Assembly (NCBI GenBank): GCA_019614645.1
Contig: JABWDB010000015.1
Span: 5,217,501-5,281,500 of the forward strand
Length of the DNA stretch: 64,000 nucleotides
Source of the DNA: Stratiolaelaps scimitus
Lineage: Eukaryota; Arthropoda; Arachnida; Mesostigmata; Laelapidae
Direction of reading: 5' to 3'
The notes beneath the pieces are model-generated. The model did not search any database. It was not told the origin of the DNA and saw only the letters and a program-made list of their open reading frames with translations. A program made the position numbers and the translations under genes. This document shows, one piece after another, positions 21,579 through 31,560 of the stretch; the first letter of the stretch is position 1; every line of letters starts with the position of its first letter.

Positions 21579-22603
21579 GACTGTCTATATGCCTCGTCGA
21601 AGATTTCCCTGTAGTCGTCTCTATACAGCTGTTCATCGCACGGCGGTTGCCACAGCATTGAGTTGTACGTGGTCGTCGTGCATAGGATATAAATCATTAA
21701 TGCAAGGCTGATCGCGAGAAACGCAAAATAGTTAAGACAGCCCCGCTGGGCCGCATTCGTTGCAATGGCATAGTTCGGCTGCAGTCCGCGTGGATTGCAC
21801 AGATCCTCTCGTTTCCTCGCCTGCTTCGTCCCAAACAGGGACAGTAAACTGAGGGTGCTAGCACCCGTCGACACTGATTTGCTCAAGCCACCTTTGGGCT
21901 GGGCAGCAGTCTCTGCTGTTTGAGTATGCTTACTAAACGACACACTTCTAGCTGGATTCTGCTGTGGATCGCCCGTCGATTGTACAGTGTTTCCAGCTCT
22001 ACCCTTGACAGTAGCCGAGGGGTCGACAGTGTCACCATGGCTGCGCATTGCATCAGGCGCGGAAGCTTTCGTGATTTTCTGTGCTTTTTTGCAACCCACA
22101 GCGGCGGGAGGTTTTCGACGTTTTGCGGCCGATTTCTCATCGCTCATCGAGCTCGGATCCTGCAGCGGTGAACTCACCGATACGAGAATCGAACTTTGTA
22201 ATCCGCGCAGCTGTGCGCTCCGCGATAGCTGCGTGTGGAAACTCGATGAACTAGACGAAAGATTGGTGGAAAGACATATAGTTGTCGAGTCGAGCACCGA
22301 ACTGTTCGAGCCCACCCGTACCTTGCGGCGACGTCGCCGCCGCCGCCTCCGACGACTTCTGCTTCGACTCCGACTTCTACTTCGACTTCGGCTTCGGCTG
22401 CGACTTCGGCTTCGGCTGCGACTTCGGCTCCGGCTCCGATGCCGGCGACGCTGTGACCTTTTCGTTTTTCGTACAGTCTTACCGAGAGAGCCGCTGCTAG
22501 ATTTTTCCACGCCACTCTTCGAGTCGGCCGCCTTCGAGCTAGAGACAACGAGCAAGCTGGAGGGATGTTCTTCGGGAAGTTCCTGATTCTCTTTCGTCGT
22601 CAT
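21579..22603 (-). CDS. exon 1 of a single-pass membrane protein with Arg-Ser repeat tail
   Basis: ATG 22603 has A at -3. The exon codes about 342 residues and ends at GACAGTC|GTAAGT, a consensus donor, in phase 2. Residues of roughly 52-95 form a long alternating Arg-Ser run followed by poly-Arg. The next 190 residues are Ser/Thr/Lys-rich and probably disordered. Near residues 292-313 lies one hydrophobic span (YFAFLAISLALMIYILC), then a short segment PPCDEQLYRDDYREIFDEAY. With no signal peptide and a very basic N-terminus, a type II topology is inferred: RS tail in the cytosol, Cys-containing region outside. The frame is open upstream to 22753, and an acceptor (TATGTTTTTCGCAG) at 22677 suggests that part of this is 5'UTR or an alternative N-terminus. 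An internal donor-like GTGAGTTC at 22177 could give a shorter form. RS domains are otherwise known from nuclear splicing factors, so the pairing with a membrane span is unusual. Family not recognised. Confidence 0.7.
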
Positions 22604-22753
22604 CGTGAGCGAGTAAATGATCGGGCAGAAAAACACGCTGCCGCACCCCAAAACACACTTAAAATTTTGACCTGGCCTGCGAAAAACATATTTGATAGAG
22701 TGACGCCGTTCGCCGCTTGTTAGTTCGTTGTTAGCATCGACAAATGAGTCCAC

Positions 22754-24138
22754 CCAGAGCGCAGTTGCGCCCCGTCATTAGCAGCTGGTCGAAATCGGTT
22801 GACAGATTCGGCAGGCATTCGTCTACGGGTCGAAGGAATTGTGTTTTTTTGTGCCTTTGTCCTGGCTGACCCCGCAAATGGTTGGCTACCAGGCCTCGAT
22901 AGCCCTGTGTAGCATAGCTGTCACAACCTTTTCACCTGGCAACGGCCTCATGAGAACGCAATTGAGGTGTTAACATAAATCGGCATTGATCACCCATCAC
23001 CCTCTCTTCTATGCGGTCTGGCTTTCCGCCTGTTCAAGCGGTTCAGGGGTTGTTCAGTGGCATTCGCTTGGGTATGCCTGCTGGGCTACTCAGTTGTTGT
23101 GCATTTCCTTCCAGGGGTACGAATGACGTAGAAAAGCGTTAAGCGCCCAGAAGAAATGTGATGTTCGCCATCTTTTTGTGGTCATTGCCGTCTGACCATG
23201 GGGTACGATCATCGAGAAAAGGTATAATATGCCAATACATATATATGGCGTAGTATTGTTTAATCGATATCAATTGCTCTCTTGGATTAGTGACTATTTA
23301 CTCACGGCTAGCTAGTGCTCTCGATTGGTCCCGGCTCGCGCAGATGGGTGTCATTTTTCGTTATAGCGCACACCCTCAGTTTCTTGTATAGTAAAATCTT
23401 TATTTGGGGGCATATGCTATTTCTCCCGCCGTAGTCCCATCGACGGACACGCGGCTAATCGGCCCAAGGAGCAGCACGTATTTTGTCCTTAGACAATCTG
23501 CGTGAGGGTAAATCACGTCAAGTCAAATCATCGTCCAGCTGACACTCAGCACGAAGAAGTGGTTTTTGTTCTGAGAGAGCAATAAGAAAGTAATTAAGAA
23601 ATTAAGAAGGTAATTAAGAAAGAAAGCCATAATTGATTTCCAAATATTTACTTTTGCGCCAATTATTCTACTACATAGGGATTTCCGCAAAGGGCTAAAA
23701 CGCCTTAACGCAAATGGCAACAAAAGGCAGAGGGGAACATTAACGTCATAATCATGACGTAGGTACGACGGTCGGCCCAGCAATCTATTCAGAACACTTT
23801 GGGTCACCATGTTTCACCAAACTGATACCATATCCGTGCGGCAGTCTCTCGCATGCGTTCTTCCCGTTGAGACGTAGACAGAACCGGGCAACTGGACATC
23901 CCCGACCGCCGGCTGCATAAACAACAACGAAAGAGATGGCAGCAGAGAAATGGCCAGCTTTTCTATGCCTACGGCTATGGCGCGGGTTTAGCCTCGAGCC
24001 AGCGGACGATGAGAGGACATACCGGAAGAAGAGTGGCATAGTGTTACGTATAATACAATATGTGTTTGTTTCGGATAGCCGATAACATTCGAGGTTAACG
24101 TTGGGGGCAGGCGTACAGGCCGCAGGACAAAAGCGTAC
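22754..24138. other. upstream region of the membrane-protein gene; no certain gene
   Basis: Should hold the promoter or upstream exons of the minus-strand gene. I see no clear exon. A purine tandem (AAGTAATTAAGAA units) lies at 23588-23620. Confidence 0.35.
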
Positions 24139-24230
24139 CTAGCCTGCAGGGCGAGATAGGCAGAGACGGCTGTGAGGAATAGGAGGAGGTAAGAGAGAGA
24201 GGAACAAGCGAAGCTAGAAATGAGGCGCAT
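24139..24230 (-). CDS. candidate first coding exon encoding a signal peptide
   Basis: ATG 24230 opens MRLISSFACSSLSYLLLFLT followed by AVSAYLALQA and reaches GCTAG|GTACGC, a good donor, in phase 2. The layout (a basic residue, a hydrophobic core, then small residues AVSA at a likely cleavage site) is that of a secretory signal peptide. The initiation context is only fair (T at -3). The rest of the protein should lie at lower coordinates on the minus strand, but the next exon is not identified. Product unknown; likely secreted or membrane-bound. Confidence 0.48.
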
Positions 24231-24534
24231 AGAGGCCGGCTCCGATAAAGGGGCTAGCCGAATCCACCTGGGCGAGCATTCTAGCGACCGGTTTAAGAGA
24301 GGCAACAAGATTACGCAAGAAATGAAGTAATGACATTATTCGTGCTCAAACGCATTTTTGGTTCGAGCTTGAACAAATGGTAATAACAAGAACAATGATC
24401 ATAATGATAGGAACAACAATAATAATAATAATAATGTTAGCGTGTAAGCGTCGCATAATTCTGTTGTTTGGCCAATTGAAGAAGAGGCTGAACGCCACCA
24501 ACCATCGATATTCGGAAGGTGTAAAAACACTTAC

Positions 24535-24593
24535 TCCGCGAGATAGTATACGACCTCCGCATGGTCATGATATGAACGGTATGCAGGAGCTGC
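24535..24593 (-). CDS. candidate internal exon
   Basis: Ends at CTCGCGGA|GTAAGT, a consensus donor, after 59 nt of open frame reading AAPAYRSYHDHAEVVYYLA. The acceptor (TATCGTACGTTGGTAG, or the next AG three bases on) is only moderate. It lies about 300 bp upstream of the signal-peptide exon on the same strand, so it probably belongs to a different transcript or an alternative 5' end. Confidence 0.42.
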
Positions 24594-24819
24594 CTACCAA
24601 CGTACGATAATATACATTTCCAGGCGTCATTCTCAAAATACACAAAAAAAAGTAACTCGATTTACTAATCTAAATTAATAACTATTTATTAAAGCACGCC
24701 GGTGACTTTTCTCTCTCGAGCCGCCCACTACAGAAAACGAACAGAGAAATAAACAAGCAGGCTTCATCGTAAAACTGATCGTGAATGAGCTGATTCATTG
24801 AGTGACAATATACTATTCA

Positions 24820-25252
24820 GTTCTCCTTCTACACAATTGCACGCCGTGGGAGGACAACGACAGCCCCTCTCACAAAAACTATCACATCCTCGGAACGACA
24901 CGATGGCAGACACTTTCCCCCTGATTTCGTCAGCATGCTGTTGCGCCAGATGGAAGGCAAAACGGCTCTTGAGTGTGTAGCAGCGAGCCTACAAGCGAAA
25001 TGGTGCAATATTGAAATGACTCCGCAATTAAACGTTGGTAACGAACGCTCGGATTTTGGCCGAAACGTCAGTTCCTGTCCCGGTTGCACACAGCCTCCGC
25101 TTGACGTCGATTGCTCGGAACGGCAACGAGGAACAATTCGACCCTGGTGGTGTTCCTCTGAGGAGCACGTAATTAACAACCTTTCCCGATTTGCTACGAG
25201 GTTTCTTGAAGAGAACAACGAACGCCATCATAAAACGACGATTCCAGCCTAA
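24820..25252 (+). CDS. candidate coding block, unknown protein
   Basis: Open for about 144 codons to TAA 25252 from an acceptor-like CTATTCAG. Segments such as FPPDFVSMLLRQMEGKTALE, VAASLQAKWCNIEM and FATRFLEENNERHHK look like coding sequence. A 132-codon minus-strand frame (25028-25426) overlaps and also looks plausible, so the strand is not settled. No family recognised. Confidence 0.33.
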
Positions 25253-25819
25253 GACGGTATCAGCAAACACAGGAACAACTGCTCGAAACTGCTCCGGTGC
25301 GGATGGTGAATAAACTCCCCCACCTCCCGTCCGCCGTTGGTTAAGCAGCAGGAAGCAAGGAGAAACGTCCTCGGACCTGGAAATGTCCGAAACAGGTGAG
25401 GCAGGCGCGGCCCGATGTCCCTGCATATTCTATTACCTACGAAATCGAACCACTTTCGAAATGAACCTTTGAGAGAAGTAATTATTTCTTCGTTAGTTAG
25501 CGGGAGTTTTTTTTTTGTTCTGCGTCGAAATCATTGTTTTTGGCGCGTAGGTAGAATCCGTCATTATTAGTAGAAATGTATTTTTAAAATGATGTTATCA
25601 CTTCGATAATACAGGAATAGCTACAATTATCTCATCTAGTCAATTATGCCCTGTGATCACCTGTTACTCCTTAACCAATATAGCTACATCCCTTGAAAAG
25701 CGTTCCTGCGCAATAAACATCACCGGTTCTCTTGGTTCTGACGGTTCTTAGAACAAACCACGACAGTGAAAAGCCCTCCGAGCTTTCGGCCCCGCCATTT
25801 TTTCTGGTTTACCTATATA

Positions 25820-25957
25820 CGGCTAAGTCTCTGGCTATCGGAAGCCAGAGGCCGCAGGTTCGAGCCCCGCTGCGTGACATATAAGAGAGCTTAAGCATTG
25901 TAACAATTGCAGTTCCTTTAATAAACCAATAAACCTTAACCCTTTTGCCTTTTACCT
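25820..25957 (+). repeat. SINE-A, plus-strand copy
   Basis: Box B is intact (GGTTCGAGCCC) and the body and AATAAACCAATAAA tail are clear. The first part of the head is missing. It is the only copy in the window on the plus strand. Confidence 0.75.
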
Positions 25958-27034
25958 AGCCGGTGTCGGGCTCCTGAGACGAGCGAAACGGATGCCGGTT
26001 GACGGCCGTCGTCCCACGACCAACGTCTAATTGACGGACGTCGATTAACGTGCTGTCAATCGACACATGCAAGCGTGTACGAGTTTAGGTCACAGGTCAC
26101 GTCAAGGTGGTTCGGCCTGGCGAGCAGAAAAGATACGACAGACGCGACTCGTTCGGGGGGGGCTAAGCTGTCGATAACGATAAGGCATTAATTACTTTAT
26201 TGATGACATGCCTCTGACTGTGAATCCGAGGAGCCGGCAGCGGAAACACGATCATATGCGTGCCACATTCAAGGACCAAAGTTATCATCATTCAAAGGGG
26301 GGAGGGTGACAGCACTCGGCCGCCGCCAGAGACTATCGGTGCCGCTCATGATGGTAATGATGAACAGCACACCATTGAACTACGATATTCCGACTGTTGT
26401 ACCTTCACAACGTCGCAGTGTTCGCTTCGGCCTTTGTTGCCGTCAAGGGAGAGGCTACCGATGGTGGCGGCGGCGGCGGCCACAGCAGAGAGCATGACGA
26501 CGTAGCCGTACTTAAGTGGCAGGGAGTGATCCCATTTAATTGTCACATGGCTCTGGACGCTAGCTCTGGCTCAACGCTAGCTCTGGATCACAGAGATGGA
26601 TAACTGCCTTGGAGGCAGGTATTTTTTATTGCTGTTTTATTTTTATTGCTATCGTGCAATCAGGAAACTATCCTGATGATATGTAGTCCTTGGATGTCCA
26701 CACTCCCTGAGAAGTGCTAGAGTAAAATTTCCCGGGCTGACCCACAGCCAACGTTCTGCGAGGTAGTATACGCTGTGTCTGGAAAGGACATTCACCACCG
26801 CTAGTACTTCCTGGAAGAATACGATAGAGCATGTGATGTAGGTGTGCAACCAAGAATCAATTGAAGAGATCAGACGCCAACGTAAACCTGTAAAAATTGC
26901 AGCAAACGTGGCCTGTCTCGGGACCGTTAACGGCTACATCGAAGGGCGCAGGCCGAGAGTATTTGTGTGCATTTATCAATAGATATACACTGTGGCGTGA
27001 AAACAACAACATCTCGTTGATTGATACATACTCG
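25958..27034. other. no supported gene
   Basis: Includes a GGC/GGT-rich patch at 26460-26500 whose frames on both strands are low complexity (runs of Ala or Gly). No splice-bounded exon. Confidence 0.4.
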
Positions 27035-27154
27035 ATCCCTGCCACTGGTCTACGGGTAGTGCAATATGTACCTAATATAAGTACATATTGTACATGTATA
27101 ATATATACAATATATTATTGCATATATATATATTATATATACAAGATATTATTG

Positions 27155-27185
<31 letters not shown>

Positions 27186-27271
27186 CAATAAAATATTGTA
27201 TATATTATATATGTACAATATGTACTTATATAAGGTACATATTGCACTACCCGTAGACCAGCGGCAGGGAT
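27035..27271. mobile_element. 237-bp foldback (snapback) element, MITE-like
   Basis: The two ends are inverted copies: ATCCCTGCCRCTGGTCTACG continues inward for at least 61 bp with two mismatches, and the AT-rich centre remains largely self-complementary. Nearly the whole element can form one long hairpin. No target-site duplication is obvious and no protein is encoded. The long terminal inverted repeats and lack of coding capacity resemble foldback MITEs. Confidence 0.75.
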
Positions 27272-27663
27272 ATATTATATATATATATCTGTACAATCTA
27301 CTATCCAGCCAGAGATCGCTAGCTGTTTGTTTTCGAAATACCCGATACATGTCTGGTAGTACACTTGCAGCGTACACACTACAGTGCTCAAAGATAGTTC
27401 GAGGAGTATGGCCCCTACCCTGGAATCGGACACAAGCGATAACAAGCGGCTGCGTGTGGCTGGCTGGCCGTAACAACCGAGTCATACCTCCAGTTCCAAC
27501 TTCTACACATATATACAGCATGTGTTGTTCGTATTAATATTATGCTAATTATCGTTATTATCAGGATCGAGCAGCTAGCTTTAGTGAAACCTATCCCTCA
27601 AAAGGAAATAGATTCAGGCAATATTTACACAGATATTGAAGGAATCGAGATACGCCAGCGCCT

Positions 27664-28176
27664 TTGAGCGTGTACCAATATAACGTCGACCACGTCTTCG
27701 GTAATTTTGACGAGAGCGAACTCAAAAGTCACCGTAGACTGAGTGACTCAATGCCAGATCGAACTGAGCGCTCTCACGGATCCCTCCAAATAGAGCATCT
27801 CGATCAAATCGAGGAACAGCCAACATGTGTGCACACTGTTACATTCACTTTATGTGGCGTGAATGTTAAGTCTATTCTCCCTATTAAAGAGTTCGCGGAC
27901 AACCTAGACTACACAGCTGCAGTGACCCTGGCTGGGTTAAGCCTCCCTGACGTTTGCATTTGCGTGCTAGTGCTGAGGTGGCCAGCTTGGCTATATACGT
28001 ATGCTCACCTCATAAATTACACACCGCTGAAGTGCACGCCTAACACTCTCCGAGTAGGGAATTATGTAGATAACCTGCTAATGACTTTTGAGATTTCCAT
28101 TAATTGTTGCTACGTGTGCGCTATTGTTCTTCGCTTCTTGTTGCTATGCAACTTCTTCCGTGTACACTTCGCGTGA
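27664..28176 (+). CDS. uncertain 170-codon open frame
   Basis: Open from about 27640 to TGA 28176 with hydrophilic then hydrophobic character (FGNFDESELKSHRRLSD early; CICVLVLRWPAWLYTY and CAIVLRFLLLCNFF late). There is no ATG at the 5' end and no good splice pair. A minus-strand donor GTGAGC falls inside it at 28011, which argues the other way. Reported as a possibility only. Confidence 0.22.
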   Translation: MSVYQYNVDHVFGNFDESELKSHRRLSDSMPDRTERSHGSLQIEHLDQIEEQPTCVHTVTFTLCGVNVKSILPIKEFADNLDYTAAVTLAGLSLPDVCICVLVLRWPAWLYTYAHLINYTPLKCTPNTLRVGNYVDNLLMTFEISINCCYVCAIVLRFLLLCNFFRVHFA

Positions 28177-28499
28177 CTCGTCTGACGTGGGCCGCTCTTA
28201 CGCCTGGCGGCACAGGGCCAAATAATAACGGCTAGGAAAGGTGATTTTATTTCGCTATTTTTACACAATTCGCTACTTGACACAACGTAACGCACGTACC
28301 GTGAAGCATTCCCCCCGCTCTGCATCAGAGAGAGGGTTGTGTCTGACACGAGGTGGAGGGGTATAAACAGTTACTCGGTATAGATGGCTTGTCAGCTTGC
28401 TCACAAGGATTCATAGGTCATGGTTATTTCGGGTATGACACGGCTGGCTGCATATGCTGGAGAGATGACTTACAAACGCTATGACACAATATACGGATA

Positions 28500-28502
<3 letters not shown>

Positions 28503-28561
<59 letters not shown>
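28503..28561. repeat. compound (TA)n(GA)n microsatellite
   Basis: TA run to about 28545, then a GA run. Confidence 0.9.
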
Positions 28562-29821
28562 ATTTAGACATTGAGGCCATGAAAACGGCGTCCAGACTCT
28601 GCGTACACTTTATCCTAACACCTAGACTTTATTTTAAACACCTGAATCGATTGTGTGTACGCCTCTGGAGTGGGCGACCACTCTGCGAGATCACATTCTA
28701 AATAAAACTTGGCAACGGTTGACTGTCCAAAGATGAAGAGAATTGAAGTCTTCTGTTCTGAAATTCGATTTTCGAAGAAGTCATGTAATGTGTGTAGTTC
28801 AGGCGAACAGGCACTAAACCAAGACGTTGAGGGCTATATATTGCAGAGGATTGGCCGCGAGAAGCCGCCGTGCCGGTCCGGCTTCGGCAACGAGCGGCCG
28901 TATGCCATGCAATTCAATTCGCGCAGAAGCTTGGCCGAACTCCCGATACACAGGGGTCAGCAGATATATATATATATATATATCTCGTGTTGTCAATGTT
29001 CGAATTGCACTTGCCCGTTACATATACACACACACACACTAGATGACTAGCCGTATTGAACAGTTTGATAAGGCCAGCTGGTAGCCACCGACCAGCTTAG
29101 GCTAGACGTCGTCTGCTGGCTCAGAATACGGTTTCGATCCGAAGCACAGCCTGGCTCAGGACGTCTCCCCGCCACTCGGGGCGGCGGTAAGGCACCGCGC
29201 AGTGAGCAGAAATACATTGGAAGGCTTGCTAAGCCTTCGCCTCCCGAATATAATAAATACATCCAAAAAACATAGGCGTACATTCAATTTGAAGACCGCT
29301 CTCAGATCAGGCCGGCGCCTGAGTGGGTACCGCGCCTTTGTCCTTCTTCGTTTGTTCTTCCTCCGTTTTGGATATTGTCTTTCTCGTCTGCCGCACGAAC
29401 AGAAGAAGCCGCACTCCCAGCGCCATCGTGCTGGGACTACTCGCATGGCGACACTGATATATTTATTGCACAATTGGTGTGAGGCAGAGAGAGAGTGAGA
29501 GGCGAAACCACCATGCTTTGTCATTGGTTGATTTGTTGTTGGTTGTTTGATGTTGCTCTTATGATTTCCTGTTCGTTTGGACTGACGCTATATCGGGCTA
29601 CCCATTTAGCATTTAGTTGTTTGTGTGTGTGTATGTGTGTGGGCGTGCGTGATCCCGAAAATTCACACAAATTTTGTATTTTGAGAGTTCAGTATGACTT
29701 GTTGTCGGGTGTTAGTCTGGCAAATTCAGGTCGCAGTGCTACCGGGCATCTCTGCGGGGCAGCACGGTGACCTATTGAATTAGGTTAGTTCGATAGATTC
29801 ACAGTGGTAGCGACTGTGGCC
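28562..29821. other. no supported gene
   Basis: Another TA run at 28963-28983. Frames at 28709-29050 and 29156-29524 have no splice or start support. Confidence 0.4.
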
Positions 29822-29990
29822 GAGACTGACGGCGTGGCGTGCTCGTGTCCACTTTGCAATCGGGACGTAGGTGCGTCGGGTTCGATCCCCACCGTTGCAC
29901 ATTTACATTTTAAAGGGGTCCGTCTTATGGAGCCTTATGGCGAAAACAGTTTTACAGTGGATGTGTCAAAGATTGGCTATGGTTGAACAA
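29822..29990 (+). repeat. SINE-B copy 1 of a head-to-tail pair
   Basis: Has a box B-like GGTTCGATCCC followed by the family core CACCGTTGCACATTTACATT and GGGGTCCGTCTTATG, then a GTGGATG stretch near the end. Seven copies or fragments of this core are in the window, distinct in sequence from SINE-A. Confidence 0.7.
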
Positions 29991-30029
29991 GTGTGTGGAT
30001 CTGAAGACCTACTCTGTCTACCCAAACGA

Positions 30030-30245
30030 AGTTTCTGTCGAGCCCTTCGGTGGCCTTGGGCTGGTGCATTCGCCTGTGCCTGCCTTGCAATTGGTGGAGT
30101 GTAACGCGTAGATACACGGGTTCGATCGCCACCGTTGCACATTTGCATTTAAAGGGGTCTGTCTTATGAAGCAATCCAAAGGCAACACCGTGAACGTTAA
30201 ATGTTTAAGTCTAGAGTCAGACCCCGAAAACGTTTTAGACCAGGT
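30030..30245 (+). repeat. SINE-B copy 2 of a head-to-tail pair
   Basis: Same order as copy 1: GGTTCGATCGCC, CACCGTTGCACATTTGCATT, GGGGTCTGTCTTATGAAGCA, then ACGTTAAATGTTTAAG and a GTCAGACCCCG segment. Here a longer 5' part is present (CGAGCCCTTCGGTGGCC), which helps define the family. Confidence 0.75.
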
Positions 30246-30248
30246 TTC

Positions 30249-30250
<2 letters not shown>

Positions 30251-30284
<34 letters not shown>
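30251..30284. repeat. (TA)n microsatellite at the SINE-B 3' end
   Basis: TA run directly after the SINE-B copy. Confidence 0.9.
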
Positions 30285-30287
<3 letters not shown>

Positions 30288-30655
30288 CTTCCCTGTACTC
30301 TCTGGCGCAGTACGCCCTCGGCCGCAGGGTCAAACAAGAGTAACTCAGCGGGCTCCTTCTCAACAATTAATTACATAATAATCAACGCAGAGTGTTCCAC
30401 AATCGAGCGAGTGCAAGCTAATTGTAAACTTGCATAATGCGCGTCCTTCTCGCGGTGCTCGTTCTCTGACTAACTTGGATACTACTGTCCTCTGCTCGGC
30501 GCTACATCTCCATAGCTATTATATCCTTGGCTAAAGCCCCACAGAAGAAACAATCATCATATGCGGCTGACCTGTCATTGTATAGGAAAGTATCACTGCG
30601 GTGTGGAACCCTTTCCGCCAGTCCAGGGCTGCGCAGATACATGTCATGATCTCAC

Positions 30656-30702
30656 CTTGAAGTTCGCCCAGACGAGTGTATCCTAGGCTTTACGCATGAC
30701 AT
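30656..30702 (-). CDS. candidate first coding exon
   Basis: ATG 30702 lies in TCACCATG, a very good initiation context. It opens MSCVKPRIHSSGRTS and ends at TTCAAG|GTGAGA, a strong donor, in phase 2. An alternative acceptor (AAAGCCTAG) would give DTLVWANFK in phase 0 to the same donor. It lies downstream of the exon at 31207-31287 on the same strand, so if both belong to one gene the ATG reading is not the start. Confidence 0.38.
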
Positions 30703-31206
30703 GGTGACGTTTGGCGTTCGTGTGTTCATTTAACGACGATAACTAGCCGGCCTGAGCGCTCTGACCAGAACAGCTCGGCTTGAATACGGCCACATTTTGG
30801 GAATTCGTGGCTGTATGCAATTGTTGACTGAATAGCAACGTGTGAGCGTTTATCGTGTGCGCTCTGCTACGTGCACCATTCATTTGGATTGATTGATTGA
30901 CTGATTGACTTTAGTAGAAAATCATTTACATGACACAGACTTCGAGAGTCGTCTTTTGGGTAGATCACATTCTCCCCGAAGGTCGCTCAGTCACACACAC
31001 ATTATTCTTAATTACTATTAATTATTGTTGAAACCGCCTCGTACTTTCGTCAAGAGAGTGTTCCGCGCCTGTCATTGTCGATCCCACGTTCTCCTAGCAT
31101 TGTGTTCGACGCAGCTCCATCGCTGCCAGCTGAAATCTCCCCTTGCCTGTGATATCGCACGTGGCTCTCGGTACATAGTTTCCAAGTTCGAATGCTCGAC
31201 GCTTAC

Positions 31207-31287
31207 CTGCGACTGAGGCGATTCATTTAAATATAGGTAATAATAATTCAAGGCAATTAGTGCGGGAAGGGGATCATCGCGTAGCAA
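31207..31287 (-). CDS. internal exon, 27 codons
   Basis: The acceptor TCATCGTCCGAGTCGTCAG and donor CAGTCGCAG|GTAAGC bound exactly 81 nt, phase 0-0. The peptide (LLRDDPLPALIALNYYYLYL then NESPQSQ) is open throughout. The 30656 exon can follow it in phase 0 if its alternative acceptor is used (DTLVWANFK). Function unknown. Confidence 0.58.
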
Positions 31288-31529
31288 CTGACGACTCGGA
31301 CGATGACAACGACCCGCTCGCTATTCACCGTTACAAAAGCATTGCTCACAATGAGCACAAGAAACTGATTCGAGAACATGGCCTTCACCTGCTTCGGAGA
31401 AAGGGAAAGATTCGTTTTGTTCGAATGGCTTACGTCACAATTTCCCTGTCTCTACAAAATGAAGAAAAACGCTTTTAACAAGGAGATTACCTGATCGGAT
31501 TCGCATTTAATCCATACGCGTGCGCCAAA

Positions 31530-31560
<31 letters not shown>

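Noticed and set aside
18475..22603. M13 (neprilysin/ECE) peptidase assignment for the membrane-protein gene, and for the broken gene at 43.6-44.8 kb
   Set aside because: Type II topology and a HAFHRC-like segment fit loosely, but there is no HExxH, ENxAD or NAYY motif, and exons continue after what would be the C-terminus.
26260..26603. Coding exon in the GGC-rich patch
   Set aside because: Runs of Ala or Gly in every frame, with no splice pair.
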